Of a stretch of DNA of 64,000 bases, positions 25,307-59,485 are shown one piece after another. Under the pieces are notes generated by a model. That model was not told the origin of the DNA, ran no database searches, and was given only the letters and a program-made list of their open reading frames with translations. The DNA lies in NCBI RefSeq assembly GCF_026151205.1, contig NC_087080.1, forward strand, positions 11,825,837 through 11,889,836, written 5' to 3'. Each line of letters opens with the position of its first letter. The first letter of the stretch is position 1. Made by a program: the position numbers and the translations under genes. This stretch comes from Bolinopsis microptera (lineage: Eukaryota > Ctenophora > Tentaculata > Lobata > Bolinopsidae).

Positions 25307-28300
25307 ATGAACTTGAGAGAGTTAACATTTGTTTTAGTTCTTTTACCTATCTGTTCTGTACTTGGTAAGGAATGTCCTGAAGGAGAGTTCGTACATGGAG
25401 AGAGCTGCTTGCCGTCCTGTCCGCAAGCCTACTGGAATAGGACCTGTATGACAGAGTGTCCTGCTGGACTATACACTCCGGACACGCTTCCTGGGCACAG
25501 AGAGTGTTTAACATGTGAAGCGGGAACTTTCACTTCTAATAACGGGTCTACAAGTTGTACTTCGTGTCAAACAGGGTATTTCCAGGTGAAACTTTGTATT
25601 TCCCGTTGATAAAAGTTACTAAGATGTTAGAGTTGGTATGTGCGGCCGGTTTTATTATTTAAAATAGTCACTGTTATGACTAGACTTCAAATATAAACTA
25701 CCATATCGATAAATTCCTGAAATCTTAAAGACTAGGTCCTGAGAACTTATGAAACACTGACATTCGGTTCGATGATTCAGGATCAGAAGCAGTCAGTGAA
25801 TTGTATAGAATGCCCCGTGGGCACCTACTCCGAATATAAAACAGGGTCGAAAACGTGCCTATCGTGTCAACCTGGCCATTATCAGGTTAAGAAAACATAC
25901 AGATTATAGGTATAAATTTTTGATATCCTTACTTAAACGTCTCTTTTAGTTTAAGATATTTCAATCTACCAATCACATTCTACAATCTTGATAATCATGA
26001 TGTCATCATGACGTCATCATCCACCAGGATTTAAAAGGTAAAGGAAGCTGCAAAACCTGTCCTGAAGGTGAACACCAGGACGAGACCGGTGCGAATAGCT
26101 GTAAGAAATGTGAAACGAACATGTATCAGGTGCATCTTTTTAGATCGTCATTGGATCAGTTTTAATTTAGTTTTAATCAACGTTTTCTCATTTCTCTCAG
26201 AGAGTGTATCATGGGTATAAAATTAAGGTTCAGCTTGTTCAATTCGAGGGGGGGGGGGGGGGGTGAAAATTTTGAAGTTTACAATTACAATGAACAAGTT
26301 AACGATTTACTCTAACATAGGAAACAGAAGGCTCAGTGCTGTGCGAAGTTTGCCCGGATGAGAAGGATGACAGCAACGTACCTGATCAATGCAAATGTTG
26401 GTGATTGATATTCTATAGTTCTATCATGACAAATCTAAAAACTGTTTGAGAAACACAATAATACATAAATCAATCAATAGAATTACAGTTCAACAAAGAA
26501 TCTTCGATCGCAGGGAAGGAATGTCCAATGGGCTACACCAAAAAGCAAAACAGCCAGGGTGACACAGAGTGCAGGATCTGCCCACAAGGAACGTACCAAC
26601 CTGACGAGGATGGGGTTCACTGTCTACCCTGCCCTCAGGGTTACTATAGTAACCGCAGAGGCAGTGTCAGGTGTATCGAATGCCCCGAAAACTCCTGGAC
26701 CCCCACTTCAGGTCAGTCTCTAAGTCTAAAGTTTATAATTCAAATGTGGTTTTCTAGAGAAACATCATATTTTAGTCATTAGTTTATACTCTGGACGTTT
26801 GACGCTACTATAGAGTCTACATCTGTTAATTCAATGATAAATATCAATGAGCTCAGCATCACTGATCTCCTCGCACATAGAGACAACCCCCTGCACACCA
26901 TCAGTAGTCTCCACTAGACTCCCTGCCCCTCTACCCACCTCAAAATCTGCTCTGTCATTGACGTGCACCAGGCCAGGATCAGGGCGAGTAGGGGGTGAAG
27001 GTCGACGGGATGACAGAAACTGCTGCATCTTCACTTGGAACGGTTTAGAAGTGAATACGTAGACTGAGGGGTTGATGATGACAGAGAGGTAGAAGAAGAG
27101 ATAAGTGTAGAGGAGTAGATCTCTGTCGAGGTGATGGTGCTCTGCTAGAGACAGGAGCACCATGAAGGGGATCCAGCATAGGCAGTAGAAGAACGTGATC
27201 CAGAGTCCCCGTCTTATCAGCCTCCCCACACCTAGCACACGATATCTAAGCTGGTAGAACCCCACTACAGAGTACGTCACTACACACGCAAACACTGGGA
27301 AGTAGAAAAACAATATGCTCTCCCCAAGGACATAGTGCTGGTATTCTTCTCCTCCAAAGTCACATTTTCTGCTATCATTAGCGGCCACAATTTCAAAAGT
27401 TCCAGGTTTTAGGACTCCTAACAGAGAGAATGATCCGAGATACAAGCCGGGGATTATCCAAACAGCAGTGCAGAGGAGGATCATGTTCCTGGTGGTGCAG
27501 CTACTGATCCCCCGGACGGTTAGCATCAGGACGGAGAGTGTGATGGGCAGCACAGCCAACATCTCTACTTTAGAAGAGTAGGACTCAGCGTACCGAGCTA
27601 TCTTACAGAATGTGGAGGAGAAATTACAGGTGTTGGTCAGTAAACCTGCAAGGTGAAAACAGAAATATGTTTAGTTTCTTGTTAAAATATCAGACAAGAA
27701 TATTCAATCGGTCAGGAAGGTTGGTCTGATTCTGGTGAATAATCCAATACTTAATGATAGGGAACATAACAACGCAATTAGATGAAAAGAAGTTTACCTG
27801 GTCCCCGGAGAGCAATAGCAACGACTGAAAAGAGTAACTCTGAGATTGCGAGGTTTAGATAAACTATTTTTTGAGGGATTATCATTCTTCTCCTCAGATA
27901 ATGAGACAGAAAGACAGAGAGGAACCCGTTTAGGAACGCACCGATAAAGCCTGAAAAATTTCCACGTCAAATAAAATATTATTTCAAAATTATTGTTCAG
28001 CATATCAACATTCAACAACCATGCAATTCTGAACAGATCATTACTAAACTTAAGTGTGCATATGGACGTAATTTTTCGCTACTCGGTCATTATATTTCTT
28101 TTTAATCTAACACTCACTTGACTTATAGTTATACTATCTCTCACTATCTTTACTAAGACTCACCTATCATGATTATGGCGTAGGCTTCAGTACTAGTTGC
28201 ATATCCAGACCATTCCACAGAAAAGTAAATCATCACGATAAAAATAAAACGCGAACGTTAGTTCAAGACATAAATTGTAGTGGACAGCTTTACGAATGGA

Positions 28301-31300
28301 GATCGAGCATTGCAATTTGCAATGATGCCAAGATTTCCCATGTCCTCATATTACTGCTCAAAATAAATATTGGTGAATATGCAGAGAAAAGAGTATCAAA
28401 TTTCTGGAACAGAGAATAGGGTACAGGACCGAGCGTGCTAAATCACTCTACAGCCGATCTTAGAGATTTTTCTAAAAGGGCCCGCGATAGTTGAGACCAG
28501 CTTGGATCGATGTATTTTCGCACACTGATTCCGAATCACCCCTCATGACATAAGGTTAAGATGCTCCCCTAGCGAGATATTGGCGAAAAACTGTCTCGAT
28601 CACGTGCTATGACCATACAATGAAGTTGGTATAATTTCTCGTTAGGGTTAGGGTTTTAGCATAGGCTCTTGTTAAATATTGGGTAAGGGTTAGGGTTGGG
28701 ATCAGGTTAGAAGGCTAGGATTTCGATTAGTCATTCAGGGCCATCAAGAGAACGTGTTTAAAAAGTCACGTGACAGTCGATCGAGTGTAGAGTGACTTTA
28801 AAAAAGGAGGTAGAATAAGTATAACAGTGCCAAAAATTGTTTGTAAGATAATGATATAATGATATTAATATAGACGTAAAACATAATAAGTAATAACTAA
28901 TAAGTTATGATATTATAATAACACTTATACAATAACACGGTTCTGTTTCACTAAGGTGATTATTTAATTAACAAGCACTACAATTAACTGTTAATTGATA
29001 AACAGTATACACTCCATACTTCATAGTACCATTCTTAACCATGGCATGGTTTGACTAATGACTAGTATAAGTTATCGTGTAGTTGTACGCTATGTCTGTA
29101 CTCTGTACGCTATGTCTGACTCAGATCCAATGATTATGCGACTTGAATTACAATCACCATCAATTTAAACTCTGCAGTCCGCAGTTACATTGGCCATGTT
29201 TGCCTAGACAATGGAAACTAATTGTTATGTCGAAATTAATTAAATATTTCTCCTTTTCAGGAATGATTTCGTTCTTCAGCTGCACCGGCCCCTCAATCCA
29301 ACTGTTCCATGATAAGGCAACCCAAGAGAGATTCGTCATAGCGTTCGGACCATCTTCTCCACCCATAGTTCCACTAGACTTTACAATGGAGTTCAAATAC
29401 GCAAGAGTATTGTCTGGTAATTGTTGCAACATTTTTTACGATTCTTAATTTCAGCTCACATTCAAGTGTTATCTATATAGTTATGGATGCACTCAACCTT
29501 GGATTTTTTAAATTTTTACAATTTTTGCACGGTGGTAGAGTAGAGACGCACACTATTATTACTTTCAATTTCTAAATTTGGCCCATTTTATACATTTTAA
29601 TAATAATATCCGTTGGTAGTCTTCCTTCGGAACTTAAGGAACCCATTATCAACAAGAATTGCGCCCGTTGTTTCGTTTTGGCGGACGCTAGATTTCCATT
29701 TCACATTTACTATAAATTTAAGTATAACTATAAGCTCCAATCAGCTCACTTCAATCTTCATGATAATAATATTGATCAATTATGCATCAAATACGGGAAA
29801 CACTTGAAATTCAGTTCAATTGCCGTAGAACTTAACTTGTATCTGTAATTCAAGAAATTATCAGCAAAGGTAAACTATTATATATTTGTAGCGCGATGCA
29901 CTACTGGGTCGCGCGCGCATCAAATAATGCTTCTCGCAACCAACGCTTCTCGCAACCAACGCTTCTCTACCTTCGGTAGATCGGCGAGATGCACCACTGT
30001 GCCTCACCGAGCTGCGAAGGATTGACATCGTGAATCAATTATATATACTCGTGTACACATCAATACACTACGCGTGCCACGTACAAATTGGGTGTATTAC
30101 CTAATAGTAATATTATACATTACATGCATCATATACACAGTCGCGCCGCGCATTCATAGATCACAGGCTATCTATACATCACATCTCCGCAAGCAATCCT
30201 CGCGCGCGCCCAACTTTTTCGTTGCATGGTAACGAACGAACACACGACATATTTAAACCCACCTATCTCGTTCTCCAAAATCCACGTTTTTCTGCAAAAA
30301 CCTCCATTCGTAACCTTTCACTATTGCCTTTTTTCAAAAGGGTGAAAAGGAAAAATAACAGTTACTCAACTTCAAATTTTATATCGCTTTCCAGGAAAAT
30401 GGAGGCTTGAAAAAGCTAAAGGTAGATCCTACACTGAGGGAGAATTGATCGAAACTCTGGAAATATTCACGATAGAGAATCTCGAAACCAAAAGTTAGTT
30501 TATTTGATAAAAAACAAAGGATCTTGTCGATATAATTTCTAAATAATCGTATTTTCAATTTAAGATTTTCAGTTTACTAAACTCCACCCTTAGTCAACAA
30601 CGAGTTTTGCTATTTTCCGCTGGATCTGATAAAGTTTGAAGGGAAAATAAATAAAACAGAAAAGGGAGATTATTGTGGACCTTGGGAAGATGAAACTGAG
30701 GACAAGAATAATTACTGTAAGACATCAGAATCTTACAAAGGTATTTGAGGAAGGACCAGCACTCAGCAGCCAGCTGAGTGAATCAATTTACTTTATCAAT
30801 TCATTAATCGATTAATTAGAAATAATCGATCAGTATATCAACTAATAATCGATTAACAAGAAAGTGAATTATCCCACAATTACAAATAAATAATCTAACA
30901 ATTATTTGTATTCCCAGGCCATACTCGTCCCGGAACGGAACCGTGGTGTCTTGACGCTGAAACAAGAGTACCAATCTCGTGTGGTGTCCCAGTCTGTGGT
31001 TTGGATATGATTACTTTTACAATTACTTACAATTACTTTTACTGATTACTCATTTGTGTAATCGTTTACATGGCTATCAAGGCAGCCTAATTTAGAAAAA
31101 CACCCCCACCAAACCAAGATTATACCTCATTTATTAAACTTCATATTTTATAGTTAAACAAGAGCTATTACGTCACGTGAAAGTGTTAATATAGTCCCAC
31201 AGTTATTAACGTGCCCAGGTTGGGATACAATCTGTAAAAGTACTGAGGAGGGGCACGAGTATCGTGGGAGTCTGAGAAGGACGGATCTAGGATATGATTG

Positions 31301-31820
31301 TAGGAACTGGAAGGCGGATTGGCCTCATCCCAACAAGTAATTAGAGTCGAGTGGAGATATTTATTAGCTAATTAATAATTAGCTTATAGTGAGGCCCGGA
31401 TAATAAGATGTTATGATAATATTCATCATGTGCAGTATTATTAGCTAACAGTGAGAATAATATGATATCATGATAATATTCATTTATTGAATATTAATAG
31501 TAATAAAGTAATAAATTATTTACTATTTTCCGTAGTGTTTGCTCTTGAACTTTACCGATTTAATATTTTGAATAAATAAAATTAGAAACACCAGCCTTAA
31601 AACTCCCCAACTTTACAGGGGCTATGATAACGAGGCTGAATACGGTGTTGGAAACCACGATCTGTGTAGAAACCCTGACCCTGACTACCCCACCATCTTC
31701 TGCTACACTACCAACTGGCTCAAGCGATATGATAACTGTAATGTTCCCAGATGCAATACCAAGGATCATCCTAGATACCTGTTTGGACCCGGACTCAAGA
31801 AACGTTCCTCATTTGTTTGA
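25307..31820 (+). CDS. Secreted cysteine-rich protein with two C-terminal kringle domains (11 exons, 520 aa)
   Basis: Exons: 25307-25585, 25781-25885, 26028-26129, 26321-26396, 26514-26711, 29261-29416, 30395-30493, 30594-30740, 30918-30998, 31219-31336, 31619-31820. Phases agree at every junction and the total is divisible by three. Residues 1 to about 20 form a signal peptide (LTFVLVLLPICSVLG). Next come CxxCxxGxY-type repeats (GCC2/GCC3 or ephrin-receptor-like; ECPAGLYTP, CPVGTYSE, CPQGTYQPDE). Exons 6-7 encode about 85 residues I cannot assign. Two kringles follow: GDYCGPW...GTEPWCLD...CGVPVC, then a canonical one with EYRG, DCRNW, PHPNK, DLCRNPD and DNCNVPRC. No transmembrane segment is seen, so it is probably extracellular. 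The donor of exon 4 (GTTGGT) is weak, and the protein-binding role is inferred from kringle and GCC families. A GPCR lies antisense in intron 5. Confidence 0.88.
26831..28233 (-). CDS. Class A GPCR, 345 aa, 3 exons, nested antisense in the kringle gene
   Basis: Exons on the minus strand: 28233-28164, 27950-27798, 27645-26831; phases agree. It starts at the ATG giving MIYFSVEWSGY. Seven hydrophobic segments are present. TM1-2 read FIGAFLNGFLSVF and VYLNLAISELLFSVV, TM6 has CWIP and TM7 has NPSVY. There is no recognisable DRY at the end of TM3. The lysine that binds retinal in opsins, six residues before the NP motif, is not present (the position is Tyr), so it is not a light-sensing opsin despite an opsin-like TM2. 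The C-tail is Ser/Pro-rich and then acidic. It lies wholly within intron 5 (26712-29260) of the + strand kringle gene. The ligand is unknown. Confidence 0.85.
28638..28703. repeat. Short interstitial GTTAGGG repeats
   Basis: Degenerate GTTAGGGTTAGGG motifs occur inside an intron. They are too short and imperfect to be a telomere; possibly a repair scar or chance. The rest of this intron (28240-29260) is AT-rich and shows no gene. Confidence 0.5.
29889..30030. repeat. GC-rich interspersed repeat inside a kringle-gene intron
   Basis: Shows GCGCGATGCACTACTGGG, then AATGCTTCTCGCAACCAACG with a short internal duplication, then GATCGGCGAGATGCACCACT. It is the same family as 24590 and 40955. Confidence 0.5.
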
Positions 31821-32370
31821 GCGCGGAACTAATTATTGGACAAACATTGTAGTTAAAGGGACTGTGATCAGCCCAGAAAAGTGAAACTTGCTAAAATTTG
31901 TAATTAGTTGTTCCAAGAGTAAATTAGATAAAACCAAAATTTAGAATCGATTGATTTTTAAATTACCGTTGGAAGTGGGATGTTCCACCGATTTTAATAT
32001 TTAATAACTAACTATCACCAGAGTATTCAGTATTGGCTGGAAGGCTGTAGACAGTTGAAACTCTGAATGTTGAGACAAATGTTTCAAGTTTAAGCTAGCG
32101 ATAGACTTTAGTGCAGTGTGCAAGCTTTAGTTTTCTCTTCACAGCGCTTACACAAAATAATATTACTGCAGTTTCCTTCGGTTTGCTCGGCTGATACAGA
32201 ATACTTAAATTCAGTACTAATATTTTGCTTATCTTTTAAAATGATCGACAGTTAGATCTGTATAATGAAGTTTTTTTGCAACATTTTTGAATGAAATGAT
32301 CGATCATTTACTTTTCCTCCGATAACTAAAACAGTTTCTCATATCAGAAATAAACTGAATTTGTTTACAG
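31821..32370. other. Intergenic interval between the kringle gene and the acidic-protein gene
   Basis: 550 bp AT-rich. It likely holds the 3' UTR of the kringle gene and the upstream region or an intron of the next gene. A good splice acceptor (TTTACAG) ends at 32370. Confidence 0.5.
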
Positions 32371-32437
32371 GCAACAAACACATGTCCTGCTCACACAAAA
32401 TAATGTGAGAAAGATCTCTCCAACAACCCCAACCTTC

Positions 32438-34330
32438 ATGCACAGCAACATTTACCAAGCCTGCTGTTGTTTTTCCGGTTACTATCCCCGATCTCCCTAC
32501 GAAGAACTAGATGACTCCAACATAAAACTCAAGAACAGTGGTGAAAAGGAAAACCTAAACACGATTGCAGGGACAGGAGGGGAGTACCGGTCTACCCAGA
32601 TCTCCAACCCGTCATCCTCCTCCTTTGAGGCGGAAGTCAGCAGTGAAAATGAGGAGATAGCGGGGCTGAGTAACGATCTCTACAACACTAACAACCTGAA
32701 CAACCAGATCAACGCTAACATGGCCAGTACTGCAGATCAGGACAAGCGAGCCCCCTCGGTCTACACTATCCAGTCCGATGTTTCAGTTCAGCTGAGTTCC
32801 TGGCAATCAGCCAGCCATGCCATGGCACAAGCCTCTGTCACTACCACTGGTAGAAAGAAGAGGGACAGTTCCACGGAGTCCCTCAACAAACGACGGTCGA
32901 GAAGTAGTTCTAGTTCGAGAAAGCGTTCAAGAAACGGGAGTGCGGTCTCGACTAATAAAACTCATTCTGCCACGAGTCTGAACGATAAAAACGTTGAGGA
33001 GAGTGGACGGTATTCCCCACTGGGGAAGCTGGAGGAAGCTACATCAAGTCGTCTCGGGCTCTACAAATCCCTTAATGAAGACAAAAATAGCAACAGTAAA
33101 GATTCTGAGAAGATTAACGTTGAGGTTATAGAAAATGTGGTCGAGAAGCCGCCATTGTCAAGATTGAAAATAAAATCAAGACCGGAAAAAGAAAAATTCG
33201 AAGAAACTGTCGTGCTTAAAGATTCTGTGGAAATGTCCGTTGTAACGGAAGCTGAGAGTGCAGATTCAGAAGATAATCTTCCCCCAAAAGCGTCAAAAGG
33301 TTTTCTGATGGAGCCAGTGATGGAGCCAATTAAAATGCTACTAGGAGTTTTCTCTGGCGATACGACAAAAACTGAAGTAGGAGATATAGAAGAGCCGGAT
33401 GAAATAGAATATTCCATGAGTGAAAGTGACATAGAAGAATCCTCCGCCTATTCAGTCGCTACCTCGGACATAAGTAGTGACCCTACTAGCGATGATGGAG
33501 AAGACGCGAATAATCTTCAGGAATCATTTTTCCCTGAGCTTTACGAAACTAAGGGCCAGAATGAAGATCTAACTGCAAACAAATCGTCTGTGGCGGCTAC
33601 CGGAAAGCAGGCCGCCAGAAGAGAATCTTGGTCTTCCAGGTACCCAGTCGTAAAACAAGAAGAAGACTCCTCTTCAATAGCAACTGACGAACTATCAGAG
33701 ACAACAAACGAACTTAGCAGCGTTCACATAGAGGACCAAATGTCAGCATCAAGTGCTTCAGATTATGAGAATATTTCAGGTCGGTTCAGCGGACTGGACG
33801 TAGAAAGTTCTGACCAGGCTGGGGAAGGACTCGAGGAGGAGATGGAAACGCTAGACCAAGGGCAATTAGACTTGTTTACTGAGAAAAAACTGCCCGTGGA
33901 ATCAGATCCACCATCCGGAGGACAATCCAACCCAGTTCAAGAAGGTTACTATTCCAACAGTTTCGTACGATACGACCCAAACACAAACGAGTTTGTCCGA
34001 TACGACGATCCTGAGCTGGTAGAAACAGACGGGTCAATGATAACCCACCGAGATCACGACTCACTTTTCCAACTGGGATCAGACAGCAACCTCAGTTTCC
34101 CCGGCAGGCTCGCTGAGGAACAGCCTGGAGAGCTGGAGAGTCCAGTCCCTAGTTCTTGTATAGACGGTAGTACGATAGTTGGATCGTGTGGGACTGGGGT
34201 TACAGTTAGTTCAGGTGGTGACACTTTAACTGACCTGAGTGTGAGTAGAGCTGGCATGAGAAAGGAGGAGGTGAAGAAGAAGGGAGGAATTGTGTCCCGG
34301 TTTAAGAAGAAGGTTCTGAAGAAACAGTGA
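32438..34330 (+). CDS. Acidic, Ser-rich, mostly disordered protein (about 630 aa)
   Basis: One large open frame without repeats. I take the first ATG (32438), giving MHSNIYQACCCFSGYYP. The frame is open upstream to an acceptor at 32370/32371, so this may be the last exon of a longer gene. Residues 9-11 are CCC, a possible palmitoylation site. Next come a basic SR-like patch (KRRSRSSSSSRKRSR), then long Glu/Asp/Ser-rich stretches (for example SMSESDIEESSAYS and SDISSDPTSDD). The C-terminus is strongly basic (GGIVSRFKKKVLKKQ), like an amphipathic membrane- or nucleic-acid-binding tail. There are no transmembrane segments and no recognised domain. Codon use looks like real coding sequence. Function not recognised. 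Confidence 0.8.
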   Translation: MHSNIYQACCCFSGYYPRSPYEELDDSNIKLKNSGEKENLNTIAGTGGEYRSTQISNPSSSSFEAEVSSENEEIAGLSNDLYNTNNLNNQINANMASTADQDKRAPSVYTIQSDVSVQLSSWQSASHAMAQASVTTTGRKKRDSSTESLNKRRSRSSSSSRKRSRNGSAVSTNKTHSATSLNDKNVEESGRYSPLGKLEEATSSRLGLYKSLNEDKNSNSKDSEKINVEVIENVVEKPPLSRLKIKSRPEKEKFEETVVLKDSVEMSVVTEAESADSEDNLPPKASKGFLMEPVMEPIKMLLGVFSGDTTKTEVGDIEEPDEIEYSMSESDIEESSAYSVATSDISSDPTSDDGEDANNLQESFFPELYETKGQNEDLTANKSSVAATGKQAARRESWSSRYPVVKQEEDSSSIATDELSETTNELSSVHIEDQMSASSASDYENISGRFSGLDVESSDQAGEGLEEEMETLDQGQLDLFTEKKLPVESDPPSGGQSNPVQEGYYSNSFVRYDPNTNEFVRYDDPELVETDGSMITHRDHDSLFQLGSDSNLSFPGRLAEEQPGELESPVPSSCIDGSTIVGSCGTGVTVSSGGDTLTDLSVSRAGMRKEEVKKKGGIVSRFKKKVLKKQ

Positions 34331-35492
34331 AATATTAAGAGTAGTGCTGTGTAGGTTCCACATTCCAATAAGTTCTGCGAGCCAGAAACCGAAAGAATTG
34401 TGTAAGATAATTCGGGGTAGAACTCTTTTAACAGTTTTTGAGATATTTGTTCTGTAGTAAGACCGATTGTATCATAATTTCTGACTTTAGAAAGACAAAC
34501 TTACGAATATGAGATCTTCTGTAAATAAGTTAAAACTATGAATCATTGAAAATAATCATTCGATAAAAAATATGTATTAAAGTACTTATGATCATTAACA
34601 ACAACGAATAATTTCAGAAATTATAAGTCAAATAATTTAATTGACATTAAACTTTAATGAATCAGTTACTCTACAACATATCACATATCAGATTATCGCA
34701 GTGAATTGTGGTTGTTTAATGTTTTTCACATTCACGCTCAAATATGGTACAAAATTCTACACAATAATTGAAAAACTACAAATTGAAATGAACCTAAAAA
34801 TTACACGATAATTAAAATTTAACAAATACTTTAAACTTAAAATGTTATATAATCTCAGGTCTGACGAATGAAAATAATAGCAATGCAGGCATCCGCTGAG
34901 GTGAAAATAAAAATGAAATTAGTTCGCACACAGTATCAATTATTTCCTTAAGTTTATGACTGCTTATTGTAGCGTCTCGGTATACGAAAGTGCAGCGTAT
35001 GCTCAATGGACGTCAAGTTCTGTGAAGTTCTCGTTGGGCTTCATTTGTGTAATCAGAAATGTCTTAATTCTTATGCGAAGATTTATCTTGCGTCCGAAGA
35101 TGTGGATAATAAAGTGTGTAAGATATCAACGTTTTACCTTATGATCAGATGCAATCAGAAGGCCACCTTGATCGCTAACATGCAGTGTTGGGATTCATCG
35201 CCCTGTTGGTCGACCATAAACACAACATGGGATGTCACGTAACCATGGCAACAGAGGATTATTCCAGGTCGCGCGGCTTAAACCATGCGAACTCAAAGCG
35301 CGCGCCACTGTACTAGCTGCAGAAATTTCCAGTACAATAACAAATCTGACATCGCGGGCTACAATTAATACAGATTTTGTGTGCGACCAAAAAAGTGCAC
35401 ACGAGAACATTCGTCAGGATAAAAGTTTCTGGCGAATTATCAACTGGTGAGTCTCATGACAAGAAGATGTTAAACCCCCACAACAAGCTAGA
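34331..35492. other. Intergenic interval between convergent genes
   Basis: This holds the 3' ends of the acidic-protein gene (+) and the polytopic membrane protein gene (-). AT-rich, with only short unsupported frames. No repeat stands out. Confidence 0.6.
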
Positions 35493-58790
<23,298 letters not shown>

Positions 58791-59485
58791 TACCTTTCAC
58801 CGTACCTTTCACCGTACCTTTTACATCCTTAAAGAAGACAAAACGATAGGAAATTATGTGACTATAAACTCTGTGTTAATTAATTTAATCAGTTTATTTC
58901 TATCTTGGATGTTATAAATGAAGGAGTTAAATAATGAGTCAAATATCCAATAAAGTAGTGCATCATCGCGACAATATTTACAGAAACATTAATTGTTACA
59001 CAGACCCGCTCCTCTGAGCATATTAAAAGGATCACGTCAAAATAAAGTTCAACTTTATCCACGAAAAATATGAACGATTATTAACTTATACAAGGGTCAC
59101 TGGAAAATCAGATAATTTTTCTACTGATTCCAGGTCACAGTGAATGAAGATCAAATAAATTGATGATCCACACCAATGTTATAATTTCAACACATCAGTT
59201 CATACTGTGTAACTGTGAGCGCTCCATCATAGAACTTGGTATTAACAAATAAAAATAAATAATTTATTCCTAGCTTGCTGTGACCTCTCGCTGGAGTCAT
59301 GACAATATTCAAGTTTTTATTAATTCCAAAAGTAATCAGCAAGCAATCAGGAAGTTCAAAGCCTGTGTTCTGTTTGCCTCGTATAGAAGGTAGTATAGGG
59401 CGAGGAGGGCTCCCTAGATCCGGTTTTCTGAACTAAGCCCTCAGCAAAGTGAAATCTTTTCTGATAAAAAACAAATCGGGGATCG
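58791..59485. other. Interval between the polytopic protein gene and DNAAF1
   Basis: AT-rich. It should contain the 5' UTR and promoter of the minus-strand polytopic gene and the 3' UTR of DNAAF1. TTTATT (AATAAA on the minus strand) occurs near 59263. No further gene is seen. Confidence 0.5.

Noticed and set aside
26831-28233. Opsin identity for the nested GPCR
   Set aside because: TM7 lacks the retinal-binding lysine at the expected place before NPSVY, so only a general class A call is made.
28638-28703. Interstitial telomere
   Set aside because: Only two to four degenerate TTAGGG units; too little to claim a fusion site.
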